From contig NZ_JABGCL010000029.1 in assembly GCF_019800005.1 (NCBI RefSeq), forward strand, positions 1 through 56,851: DNA of 56,851 nucleotides, given 5' to 3'. Both the position numbers and the translations under genes were made by a program. Each line of letters starts with the position of its first letter. Position 1 is the stretch's first letter. The DNA comes from Geminicoccus harenae (GTDB lineage: Bacteria; Pseudomonadota; Alphaproteobacteria; Geminicoccales; Geminicoccaceae). The notes under the pieces were generated by a model. That model saw only the letters and a program-made list of their open reading frames with translations. It was not told the DNA's origin and did not search any database. Shown here piece by piece: positions 33,058 to 41,481 of the stretch.

Positions 33058-33914
33058 CGGCCTGCTTCCCGCAGCCTAGCGGCCCGTGCGGTGAGGCTCA
33101 GCCCCAGCATGGCAAAGATGATCGTGAAGACCGCCAGCACCGTGCTCAGCGCGGCCGATGACGGCCAGTTCAACGCCACCAACATCTGGTCGTAGATCTG
33201 CTGGCCGATCATCCGGTCGCCGGCGCCACCGAGCAGGGCAGGGATCACCAGCGCGCTGATCGACAGCGTGTAGACGAGGACGCAGCCGGAGACGAGCCCA
33301 GGCAGGGCCAGGGGGAACACCACGGTGGCGAAGACCCGCGCGCTGTTGGCCCCGAGGTTGCGCGCGGCTTCCTCAACACTGGGCGAGATCCGCTCAATCG
33401 CAGAGACGAGCGGCAGCACCATCAAGGGCAGCAGCATCTGGACGAGGCCGATGACAATGGCACTTTGAGTGCGCGCCAGCAGGACCACGGGCAGCCCGAT
33501 CAGCGCCAGGAACTGGTTGAGCACGCCGTCGCGCTGCAGGATCAGTGCCAGGCCGAACACCCGGACCACCGTGCTGATCATCAGCGGGGTCATGATCAGG
33601 AAAATAGCGAGGGATTTGATTGCCGGCCGCGCCCGAGCGATGAAGTAGGCCACAGGAAACGCCAGGACCGCCGCGATGAGCGTTGTGGCTAGGCCGATCG
33701 AGAACGTCCGGCCGAACAGGCGCAGATAATAGGGCGACAGCAGCGCCAGGTAGTTCTCAAGCGTGAACGCCCGGACCACTATGTCGATCTGCGAGTACTG
33801 CCAGAAGCTGAACATCAGCATGTACAGGATCGGTGCCAGGAAAAGCCCGACAAGATAGAGCCCTGGCAACGCCAGCAGGATGACCCAGAGTGGCAAGCGG
33901 AACCGGGAAGCCAT
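33054..33914 (-). CDS. ABC transporter permease (PotB type)
   Basis: 286 residues with six predicted helices. The EAA loop is EEAARNLGANSARVFATVVFPLALPG. The N-terminal helix and LAPILYMLMFSFWQYSQ match PotB-type permeases. It begins two bases after the ATPase stop and overlaps the next permease, so the four genes are clearly one operon. Confidence 0.92.
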   Translation of the reverse strand: MASRFRLPLWVILLALPGLYLVGLFLAPILYMLMFSFWQYSQIDIVVRAFTLENYLALLSPYYLRLFGRTFSIGLATTLIAAVLAFPVAYFIARARPAIKSLAIFLIMTPLMISTVVRVFGLALILQRDGVLNQFLALIGLPVVLLARTQSAIVIGLVQMLLPLMVLPLVSAIERISPSVEEAARNLGANSARVFATVVFPLALPGLVSGCVLVYTLSISALVIPALLGGAGDRMIGQQIYDQMLVALNWPSSAALSTVLAVFTIIFAMLGLSLTARAARLREAGR

Positions 33915-33915
33915 C

Positions 33916-35004
33916 TCAGGCCCCGTCGAACAGGCGGACAGCAGCCGGGTCGATCGCCGCGACCACCTCGTCGCCGGCTGCCAGCCCCGCCCAGCGACGA
34001 TGGCTCTTGAAGGTCACCAGAAGCCGCTCGCCCGACACGCGGGTGACCAGCTGCAGGTGGGTGTCCTCGCCGAGATAGGTCAGATCGGCGATCTCACAGG
34101 CGAACCGGTTCTGTGCTTCCGGAGCGGAGGAGGGCAGGATCTCAACCTCCTCCGGGCGGAACATTGCCACCAGCTGCGTTGTGCCCGTCTGCGCCGGCAC
34201 CGACGATCGGAGAGCTAGGCCACCCTGGGTCCGTACTTGGCTACCGTCCTGGTCCGCGTGTTCGAGCGTAGCCGACAGGCGGTTCGAGCTGCCGACGAAC
34301 TCCGCGACGAAGATGGAGTTCGGCCGCTGGTAGATGTCGGCCGGCGGCCCCACCTGGACGACCTGTCCTTTGGCCAGAACGGCGATGCGGTCGGACAGAG
34401 CGAGCGCTTCGGACTGGTCGTGGGTCACGAAGATGCAGGTCATGCCGAGCCGGCGCTGAAGGGCGCGCAGCTCGAAGCGGAGTTGCACGCGCAGCTTCGC
34501 GTCCAGGTTAGAAAGAGGCTCGTCGAACAGCACGAGCGGCGGCTCCAGGATCAGGGAGCGGGCGAGCGCCACGCGCTGCTGCTGCCCCCCCGAGATCTGG
34601 GAGGGATAGCGCCCCCCGAGGTCCGGCATGCCCACCATCTCTAGGATCCGTCCGACCCGCTCCGCGATCTCCTTCGGCGGCCGCTTGCGCAGTTTCAGGC
34701 CGTACGCGACGTTCTCGTAGACAGTGCGATGCGGGAACAGCGCGTAGTTCTGGAACACGAGCCCGACATTGCGCAGGTGGGCTGGCCTAGTATGGATCGG
34801 CTCGCCCCCGAGTGTGATTGTGCCGGTCGTCAGCGTCTCGAAGCCGGCGATGCAGCGCAGCAGGGTGGTCTTGCCGGATCCGCTCTCACCTAGAAGCGAG
34901 AAGAACTCGCCCTTGCCGATCTCGAAGGAAACCGGACCGACAGTATAGCCGGCCGGGTAACGCTTGGTCACGTCCACGAGACGCAGGGCGGCGGGCTGGC
35001 TCAT
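33916..35004 (-). CDS. ABC transporter ATPase (PotA type)
   Basis: 362 residues from the ATG at 35004 (MSQPAALRLVDVTKRYP). Walker A GESGSGKTT, Q-loop FQNYALFPH, signature ISGGQQQR, Walker B LVLFDEPLSNLD and switch THDQ are all intact. The C-terminal TOBE region (RPEEVEILPSS and after) fits the PotA/MalK group. First gene of the leftward import operon; its promoter region is shared with the divergent bicupin gene and includes a perfect dyad (35095-35114). Confidence 0.94.
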   Translation of the reverse strand: MSQPAALRLVDVTKRYPAGYTVGPVSFEIGKGEFFSLLGESGSGKTTLLRCIAGFETLTTGTITLGGEPIHTRPAHLRNVGLVFQNYALFPHRTVYENVAYGLKLRKRPPKEIAERVGRILEMVGMPDLGGRYPSQISGGQQQRVALARSLILEPPLVLFDEPLSNLDAKLRVQLRFELRALQRRLGMTCIFVTHDQSEALALSDRIAVLAKGQVVQVGPPADIYQRPNSIFVAEFVGSSNRLSATLEHADQDGSQVRTQGGLALRSSVPAQTGTTQLVAMFRPEEVEILPSSAPEAQNRFACEIADLTYLGEDTHLQLVTRVSGERLLVTFKSHRRWAGLAAGDEVVAAIDPAAVRLFDGA

Positions 35005-35094
35005 GCCGCGCCCGGCCACAGGCTGTGAAAGGTGCGCCGGCACAGGCCGGTCACGGACGGAAGAGGATTGCGTCGGATTCGGGAGCGTGCCATG

Positions 35095-35114
35095 AATTCC
35101 AATATGCTGGAATT
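35095..35114. promoter_or_regulatory. Perfect dyad between divergent operons (operator candidate)
   Basis: AATTCCA (35095-35101), six-base spacer, TGGAATT (35108-35114). It lies 91 bp upstream of the PotA-like start and 18 bp upstream of the bicupin ATG, placed to control both. The XRE-cupin regulator at 40227 is the obvious candidate to bind it; inference. Confidence 0.6.
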
Positions 35115-35132
35115 TGGCAGGGTGTCAACGCG

Positions 35133-35909
35133 ATGACGGGAAGTGCGAAGTTCGCGCCGGAAGTGGGACCGTTCGCCGCGGCGATCCCTCGATTCTCCCA
35201 TGGGGGCCCTCTGCACAATCCAACCGAGCTGCCATCGCCCCTGCCGGGACGCCCGGCCGAGCCCGACCCCCGGGTTCGCGCCAGCCTCCTGGTCCAGGAT
35301 CGCGCCGTCAATCTCCTGGCAGGCGTCGTCGACGCTCCGGCACAGACCGTCACCCTGCCTCCGGCAGCACGCGACAGCTTCGTGATGCTGGTCTCCGGAG
35401 GCATCGTCATCACGGGTAAGGACGGGACCGAGACGAGCTTCCAGGCAGGCGACAGCTTCGTCCTTCCTGCCGGGGCATGGTCTCGCTGGAGCCAGCCCGG
35501 ACCGGCACGCTACCTGTTCGTCGCCGCCGATTCGACTGGGGTGGCCGCGGCGGATCCCACGACGGTCGTCCGGATCGATCCCGGGGTCGAGCTGGCGCCG
35601 TCGGCACCCCCGCCGACGGAGCTGCTGCTGAGCGAGGTGCCGCAGACCATGGGCCGCGCCGCCTTCAGTACAACCGATCAGCGCTTCGCCGCGGGCATCT
35701 GGAGTGCCACGCCGTATCATCGGAAGACCATTCTCTTCCCGCGCTACGAGTTCATGCACCTGCTGGAGGGTGAGGTGTCCTTCACGGCGCCCTCCGGCGA
35801 CACGCTGCGCTTCGTGGCTGGGGACAGCTTCATGGTGCCGGCTGGCGTCGAGTGCGACTGGAAGAACGACCGGTTCGTGCGGAAGATCTACTGCGTCTTC
35901 CGGTTCTAG
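35133..35909 (+). CDS. Bicupin protein (two cupin domains)
   Basis: 258 residues from the ATG at 35133 with AGGG about ten bases upstream. Two cupin folds are visible: residues ~70-130 (DSFVMLVSGGIVITGKDG, FQAGDSFVLPAGAWSRW) and ~185-258 (ILFPRYEFMHLLEGEVSFTAPSG, FVAGDSFMVPAGVECDW). The second resembles the cupin_3/EutQ-like type. Classical metal-binding histidines are sparse, with H only in FMHLLEG. It may be an enzyme or a ligand sensor for the pathway encoded with HyuA/HyuB. Divergent from the transporter operon and 90 bp ahead of hyuA, presumably co-transcribed with it. Confidence 0.85.
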   Translation: MTGSAKFAPEVGPFAAAIPRFSHGGPLHNPTELPSPLPGRPAEPDPRVRASLLVQDRAVNLLAGVVDAPAQTVTLPPAARDSFVMLVSGGIVITGKDGTETSFQAGDSFVLPAGAWSRWSQPGPARYLFVAADSTGVAAADPTTVVRIDPGVELAPSAPPPTELLLSEVPQTMGRAAFSTTDQRFAAGIWSATPYHRKTILFPRYEFMHLLEGEVSFTAPSGDTLRFVAGDSFMVPAGVECDWKNDRFVRKIYCVFRF

Positions 35910-35999
35910 CCCGCCCGATGGTCCATCGGACCTGCGGCATCCGCTTCAAGCTGCAGCGGCCCCTCGTGGTGCGCTCGACAACCGACATCGGAGTAGGAA

Positions 36000-38087
36000 A
36001 TGGCATCGGCCGGACGTCTTGACGAAGCTGCCGCAGACCCGGCTGCGCGTGCGACCATCGGCATCGACGTCGGGGGGACGTTCACCGATTTCGTCTTGGC
36101 GCTGCCCGAGAGGCAGCTGGTCTTCCACAAGGAGCCGAGCACGCCCAAGGACCCGTCCATGGCGGTGCATCTGGGGCTGAAGCATCTCGTGGACGCTCAT
36201 CCCGCGCTACGGGAAGCCCGGACGCGCATCGTCCATGGCACGACACTGGCGCTGAATGCGGTGCTCCAGCACAAGGTGGCCGACATCGCGCTGGTGGTTT
36301 CCAGGGGCAATCGTGACGTGCTGGAGATCGGCCGGGCGCGCCTGCCTTCGTCGTTCGACATCCATGTCGCCAAGGAGCGGCCGATCGTCCCGCGTGACCG
36401 GATCCTGGAGATTGGCGGTCGCACGGATGCGGACGGCATCGTCATGAGCCGCCCGGGCGAGGCGGAACTGGACGATCTGTGCGCCAGGATCCGGGCCCTG
36501 GGCGTGGGTGCGGTCGCCATCACCCTGCTGAACTCCTATGTCGACGCCACGCTGGAGCGCGAGCTGGTCACCGCGATAGCCGCGCGGCTGCCGGATCTCC
36601 TGATCACCAGCTCGTCGTCGGTCTGGCCGGAGATCCGCGAGTTCGAGCGGACCGTCGTCGCCTGCATCAACGCCCAGGTCCATCCGCTGATGGAAGACTA
36701 CCTGGCGACGCTCGCGCAGCGGGTCGACGGCGCAGGGATCACGGCCGCTCTGCAGCTCACCTCCTCCTCCGGCGGCATGCTGAGCGTCCATTCGGCACGC
36801 GCCCGGCCGATCGAGACCATGCTGTCGGGCCCGGCGTCCGGCGCCACCGCGGCCGCCAAGCTGGCCAAGGCCCAGGGCATCGGTTCCGCCCTGACCTTCG
36901 ACATGGGCGGCACCAGCGCCGACATCGCCGTGATTGTGGACGGCGTCCTCGAGTTCACGACGACGTCGCGCATCGGCGAGCTGCCCCTGATGATGCCGGT
37001 GGTCGGCGTATCCAGCATCGGGGCAGGCGGCGGCTCGATCGTGTCGGTCGATGCCCACGGCATCATCAAGGTCGGGCCCGAAAGCGCCGGCGCCAATCCG
37101 GGGCCGGTCGCCTATGGGCTTGGTGGGATCCGGCCGACCGTGACCGACTGCTATCTGGTGCTCGGCCTGATCGACCCGGACGGCTTTCTCGGCGGCCGCA
37201 TCCGCCTGGACAAGGCACGCGCCGAGGTAGCCCTCCAGGAGGTGGCCGATCGCCTGAACCTGCCCTCCGCCGCTCATGCCGCCGAGGCGGCCATCAGCGT
37301 GGCGACCGCGCAGATGGCAACCGACCTGTTCAAGCTCCTGGCACTCAAGGGCCACGAGCCTACCACCCAGGTCCTGATGCCGTTCGGCGGTGCCGGACCG
37401 ACCCATGCCAATCTGCTGGCGGAGGAAGCCGGCCTGGCCGGCGTGGCGGTGCCGCCGGCCGCGGCGACCTTCTGCGCGCTGGGTGCCGCCCTGGCCGATG
37501 TCCGCCGGGACTTCGTGGCGGCGCTGGGCCACGCGCGGCTGATCGGCCTGGGCGACCGCCTCTGGGACAACTGGGCGACGCTGGAGAGCGAGGCGAAGGC
37601 CTGGCTGGCAGGGGAAGGGATCGCGATCCTCTCGCAGGATCTCGAGTACGCCGCGGACATGCGCTACGCGGGCCAGGCGCACAACCTCATGGTCACGGTT
37701 CCGGCCTCCGCCCGCACCGCGCGCGACGTCTCTGCGGTGGCGCAGGCGTTCCACCAGGCGCACGAGGCGATCTACGGGTTCCGCGAGGACGATGCGGCCA
37801 TCGAGATCGTTGCGCAGCGGCTGAGCATCATCGGCCGGGTACCGACCTTCGAGCTGCCACGGACGGTGGCTGCTTCACGAGCCGGCGGCCACCTGCGCAC
37901 CCGCAAGGTCTTCCATGGTGGTGCCTGGGTCGAGGCGCGGGTCGTGCGGAGGGAGGAACTCGGCAGCGGCACCTGGCTCGATGGGCCGCTCATCGTCGAG
38001 CAGAGCGACACCACCACCTGGATCCTGCCTGGCTGGCGTCTGGCGGCAGACGAGGTCGGCGTGCTGAACATCGAGCGGAGTCGGTAA
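36000..38087 (+). CDS. hyuA: Hydantoinase/oxoprolinase subunit A
   Basis: 695 residues, full length for HyuA. GIDVGGTFTDFVL near residue 20 and FDMGGTSADIAVI near 300 are the two phosphate-binding motifs of the actin-like ATPase fold; HGTTLALNAVLQHK and GAGGGSIVSVDAHGIIKVGPESAGANPGPVAYG are family hallmarks. HyuA/HyuB enzymes open cyclic amides (hydantoins, 5-oxoproline, and by related enzymes acetophenone carboxylation) at the cost of ATP. GGAG lies seven bases before the ATG. It is followed by hyuB three bases downstream. Exact substrate cannot be told. Confidence 0.93.
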   Translation: MASAGRLDEAAADPAARATIGIDVGGTFTDFVLALPERQLVFHKEPSTPKDPSMAVHLGLKHLVDAHPALREARTRIVHGTTLALNAVLQHKVADIALVVSRGNRDVLEIGRARLPSSFDIHVAKERPIVPRDRILEIGGRTDADGIVMSRPGEAELDDLCARIRALGVGAVAITLLNSYVDATLERELVTAIAARLPDLLITSSSSVWPEIREFERTVVACINAQVHPLMEDYLATLAQRVDGAGITAALQLTSSSGGMLSVHSARARPIETMLSGPASGATAAAKLAKAQGIGSALTFDMGGTSADIAVIVDGVLEFTTTSRIGELPLMMPVVGVSSIGAGGGSIVSVDAHGIIKVGPESAGANPGPVAYGLGGIRPTVTDCYLVLGLIDPDGFLGGRIRLDKARAEVALQEVADRLNLPSAAHAAEAAISVATAQMATDLFKLLALKGHEPTTQVLMPFGGAGPTHANLLAEEAGLAGVAVPPAAATFCALGAALADVRRDFVAALGHARLIGLGDRLWDNWATLESEAKAWLAGEGIAILSQDLEYAADMRYAGQAHNLMVTVPASARTARDVSAVAQAFHQAHEAIYGFREDDAAIEIVAQRLSIIGRVPTFELPRTVAASRAGGHLRTRKVFHGGAWVEARVVRREELGSGTWLDGPLIVEQSDTTTWILPGWRLAADEVGVLNIERSR

Positions 38088-38090
38088 AGA

Positions 38091-40079
38091 ATGCGTCTTG
38101 ATCCTGTTCTGCTCGAGATCCTGGCGACCAAGCTTACCGCTGCCGCCGAGGAGATGGGCAACGCCCTGCAGCGGTCCGGCCGCACCATGTACGTCAAGGA
38201 GACCCAGGACTTCGGCACCGGTCTCGTCAACCATGCCGGCCGGCTGTTCGCCTACCCGCGCGGCGTGGGCGTGATCGGTATGGTCGACAACGACTACAGC
38301 ACGGTGCTGGAGGTGATCGGCGAGCTCTCGCCCGGCGACGTCGTGCTCACCAACCATCCCTTCGCATCCGGCGGCCTCGCCACCCACCTGCCGGACCTGC
38401 ATCTGGTGAAGCCCTATTTCGCCAAGGACCGGATCGTCGGCTATGGCTGGTGCTTCGTCCATTCCGCGGATGTCGGGGGACGGGTCCCGTCCAGCATCTC
38501 GCCCAGCAGCCACGAGATCTACCAGGAAGGGCTGATGATCCCGCCAGTGAAGATCGTCTGCAGGGGCGAGCCCAACCGAGACATGCTGGCCGTCATGGGC
38601 GCCAACAGCCGCACCTCGGAAGAGAATGCCGGCGATCTCAAGGCCATGCTGGCCGCGCTGGCGGTGGGTGAGCGGCGGGTTGCGCGCATCATCGAGCAGC
38701 ACGGCGTCGAAGCGTTCGAGGCCGCGGCGGTGGACGTCCCAGCTTATTCGGCCGCTAAGGCCCGCGCCGCCTTCCGCACCATTCCGGACGGGACCTACGA
38801 GTTCTGGGACTATCTCGACGATGATCTGGTGTCGCCGGTCCCGGTGCGGATCCATGCCAGAATGAAGGTGAGGGACGGGCTGCTCGACATCGACTTCAGC
38901 CAGACCGATCCGCAGGTCGCCGCCGCCTTCAACCTGCCGTCCTGCGGCAAGCGGCATACCTGGCTTTCGCTGCGCCTCCTGCAATACGTCTACACGCGCG
39001 ATCGTGCGGTGCCACTCAACTCCGGGATCTTCGAGCCGGTCACCATGACCCTGCCGGAAGGCAGCCTGCTCAATCCGGTATTCCCGGCGGCGGTGGGCGT
39101 GCGCCATGCCACCGGCAATCGAGTGATGGACGTCCTGAACGGTGTGCTGGCCGCCGCAGTGCCGGATTTCATGCGTGCACCAGGTTGCGGCGTGACCATC
39201 CCGGTCGTGCTCGCCGGCCCGCAGACGAGCGATGGCGACCGGCAGGTCATGGTGGTGCAGCTCCTGTCCGGCGGCACCGGGGCGATGCTCGGCGCCGATG
39301 GCATTGACGGCCGCGATCCCGGCACCAGCGGCATGTCCAACAACCCGATCGAGAGCATCGAAAGCTCGGCACCGGTCATGGTCCACACTTATGGCGTTCG
39401 CCAGGATTCGGGCGGGGCCGGCCGCTGGCGGGGAGGTGTGGGGCTGGAGCTGACCTTCTCGCCGAAAGTGTCGGGCTGCCAAGTGCTGGCCCGCGGCATG
39501 GAGCGCCATCGCTTCGTGCCTTGGGGCATGGCCGGCGGCTTCTGCGCGAAGGGCTCCCGCACCATCAAGAATCTGGGCCGCCCGGACGAGCAGGAACTCG
39601 GCAAGATCGACGTGGTGGATCTCGAGGTGGGAGAGACCATCACTTTCCTGACACCTGGCGGCGGTGGCTATGGCGATCCGGCCGAACGCGACCCAGAAGC
39701 GGTCCTGCTGGATCTGAAGCGCGGCTTCATCAGCGCGCAGAGCGCGCGTGACGACTACAAGGTGGTGATCGAGGAAGGGAAGGTCGACCACGCCGCGACC
39801 CAGGCTCTCCGGGCAACGCATGTGGGAAGGACGGCCGAGGCCGGGACTGTCTTCGACCTGGGTAGGGAGCGGCTCACCTGGGAGAGCCTCTTCTCGAACG
39901 ACTTCATGAGCCGGATCAACTCGGCCCTATCGCGGCTGCCGCCCGCTGCCCGGCGCTCGGCACGTCGAAAGATCTTCGCGCCGGTGCTGCCGTATCTGTC
40001 GCCAACCGGCGCCATCGATGCGGCGGGTCTTGTTCAGGCGCGTCCGGCGGTCGAGCGTGAACTGGCTGCATTCGAGTAG
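38091..40079 (+). CDS. hyuB: Hydantoinase/oxoprolinase subunit B
   Basis: 662 residues, starting MRLDPVLLEILATKLTAAAEEMG as HyuB proteins do. Conserved blocks include RSGRTMYVKETQDFGTGLVN, GDVVLTNHPFASGGLATHLPDLHLVKP, DFSQTDPQVAAAFNLP, RDPGTSGMSNNPIESIE and TPGGGGYGDPAERD. It forms the hydrolytic complex with HyuA. The C-terminal ~100 residues after DYKVVIEEGKVDHAAT are longer than in the minimal family and carry no known domain. The gene order transporter / bicupin-hyuA-hyuB / regulator suggests a dedicated uptake and ring-opening pathway. Confidence 0.93.
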   Translation: MRLDPVLLEILATKLTAAAEEMGNALQRSGRTMYVKETQDFGTGLVNHAGRLFAYPRGVGVIGMVDNDYSTVLEVIGELSPGDVVLTNHPFASGGLATHLPDLHLVKPYFAKDRIVGYGWCFVHSADVGGRVPSSISPSSHEIYQEGLMIPPVKIVCRGEPNRDMLAVMGANSRTSEENAGDLKAMLAALAVGERRVARIIEQHGVEAFEAAAVDVPAYSAAKARAAFRTIPDGTYEFWDYLDDDLVSPVPVRIHARMKVRDGLLDIDFSQTDPQVAAAFNLPSCGKRHTWLSLRLLQYVYTRDRAVPLNSGIFEPVTMTLPEGSLLNPVFPAAVGVRHATGNRVMDVLNGVLAAAVPDFMRAPGCGVTIPVVLAGPQTSDGDRQVMVVQLLSGGTGAMLGADGIDGRDPGTSGMSNNPIESIESSAPVMVHTYGVRQDSGGAGRWRGGVGLELTFSPKVSGCQVLARGMERHRFVPWGMAGGFCAKGSRTIKNLGRPDEQELGKIDVVDLEVGETITFLTPGGGGYGDPAERDPEAVLLDLKRGFISAQSARDDYKVVIEEGKVDHAATQALRATHVGRTAEAGTVFDLGRERLTWESLFSNDFMSRINSALSRLPPAARRSARRKIFAPVLPYLSPTGAIDAAGLVQARPAVERELAAFE

Positions 40080-40226
40080 CGGAGATTCCGCATTGGTCGG
40101 TCACCTGGATGACCTGCCGCCCCGGAACGATCCACCGGTCGTCTTGTGCGGGCGGCGGGCGGAATGGCCGGTGAGTCGACCAGCCAGCATTCGAGCTCGT
40201 GCACCCTGTTAGGAGAATTCTGAGGA

Positions 40227-40826
40227 ATGCTAGACGAGCCGATCGAAATGGGCGTCAAGAGTCCAGTCGAGATCGGGCGTACTTTGCGAGCCCATCGTAA
40301 GCAGCGGCAGCTTACACTTGAGCAATTAGCAGACCTCTCGAAGGTCTCAAAGTCCATGATCTCCCTGATCGAACGAGGCGAGTCTTCTCCTACGTTCGCG
40401 GCCCTCTGGCGTATCACCTTTGCTTTGGGCATTAGCCTGGGCGAGCTCACCATCTCGCCGGAGTTTCGGAGCCCGCCGCCCGCGGAGCTAATCCCGGCAG
40501 CCGATACTCCCGAGCTCCAGAGTCGCGACGGGCTCTGTCGGGTCCGAATCCTGAGCCCCCTGGGCCTGGCCCACAGCACGCAATGGTTCGAGCTGGAGTT
40601 TCAGGCAGGCGGCACGCTTGCCAGCGATGCTCATCGACGGGGCAGCTGGGAGCATCTGACCGCTCTCTCAGGCGGGCTAATCGTCACCTCCGGCGACAGC
40701 ACTCTCACACTCGCGAAAGGTGCAACCGCGAGATATCCGGCCGATGTCCCACACTCCATCAGAAACATGACCGATGAGCCTCAGCAAGCTGTCCTGGTCA
40801 GCTATCACATCGACCATCACTGGTGA
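40227..40826 (+). CDS. XRE-family regulator with C-terminal cupin sensor
   Basis: 199 residues. N-terminal HTH_3 domain: EIGRTLRAHRKQRQLTLEQL, SKVSKSMISLIERGESSPTF. Then a C-terminal cupin (ELEFQAGGTLASDAHRRGSWEHLTAL, YPADVPHSIRN). This architecture is the PuuR-like group that senses small nitrogenous or acidic metabolites. AGGAG lies 11 bases upstream of the ATG. It lies 147 bp after hyuB and probably regulates this catabolic block, perhaps through the dyad at 35095. Confidence 0.92.
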   Translation: MLDEPIEMGVKSPVEIGRTLRAHRKQRQLTLEQLADLSKVSKSMISLIERGESSPTFAALWRITFALGISLGELTISPEFRSPPPAELIPAADTPELQSRDGLCRVRILSPLGLAHSTQWFELEFQAGGTLASDAHRRGSWEHLTALSGGLIVTSGDSTLTLAKGATARYPADVPHSIRNMTDEPQQAVLVSYHIDHHW

Positions 40827-41481
40827 TGCACAGCAGAGATGTCCCGGTCTGTTCAGCATCTCAGATGTATCACGCAGCTGAGCATCAGCAACAACGAACA
40901 CCAAGAGCTTTGGCTTTCGCCGAGTCAGCGAGCGCAGCCGCTCCAGGTCTCCCCGGGCAACGTTCTCTTGACGCCCTTGTTCTATCTCCGCGCTCTGCCG
41001 GCCTCCGCTCCCGGGCTAGCTGCATCCTGGCGAGCGGAGATACCGGGTTCGCCTGGTGCTGGCGAGGCAAGGCAGCCGCAGCTCCAACCCGTGGATCATG
41101 TCCACATGAGGAGCAGCGTTCATGGCGCATCAATCGAAAGATCGACGTGAAGCCTTCCGCCTCGCCGTCGAGCTTGAGGGTCGCGAAAGTTGCGAATGTG
41201 GACGAGCTAATCGTTCATGAGACGTCTTCAGCCACCTATTGCGGTAGCCGTCCAGGCACGTCCGGTAAGATCCGGTAGCGGGTACGGCAGAAATTCTGCT
41301 CATGAGCTGGCCTCATCAAGCTGGGGCTTCGGTCAACGCCAGAGGCTCACTTGCAGCTGCCGGTTTTCCGGAAGGTCCCGGTTGCCTCCTTGATGCAGGG
41401 CTGAGGCGCAACATACTGGATATTCGGCCTCTCCGCTCATAGTGGGTGCACGTCGCTGTCCCTGCTTCGGAACAAGAAAGC
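40827..41481. other. Intergenic stretch containing the second ~150-bp repeat
   Basis: 655 bp without a supported gene. Short frames near 40840-41280 have no motif. The segment 41183-41331 is the right copy of the direct repeat. Nothing resembling a strong terminator for the leftward operon ending at 41482 is visible. Confidence 0.45.
41183..41331. repeat. ~149-bp imperfect direct repeat, right copy
   Basis: Same orientation and the same shared blocks as 30796-30943. Both copies lie 150-200 bp past the 3' end of a leftward ABC transporter operon, so they bracket the PotABCD-bicupin-hyuAB-XRE block of about 10.2 kb. Confidence 0.85.

Noticed and set aside
36207..37763. 518-codon frame antisense to hyuA, and a similar 648-codon frame antisense to hyuB (37875-39821)
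   Set aside because: GC-rich codon-position shadows with His/Gln/Arg-rich composition and no motifs; hyuA and hyuB are unmistakable.
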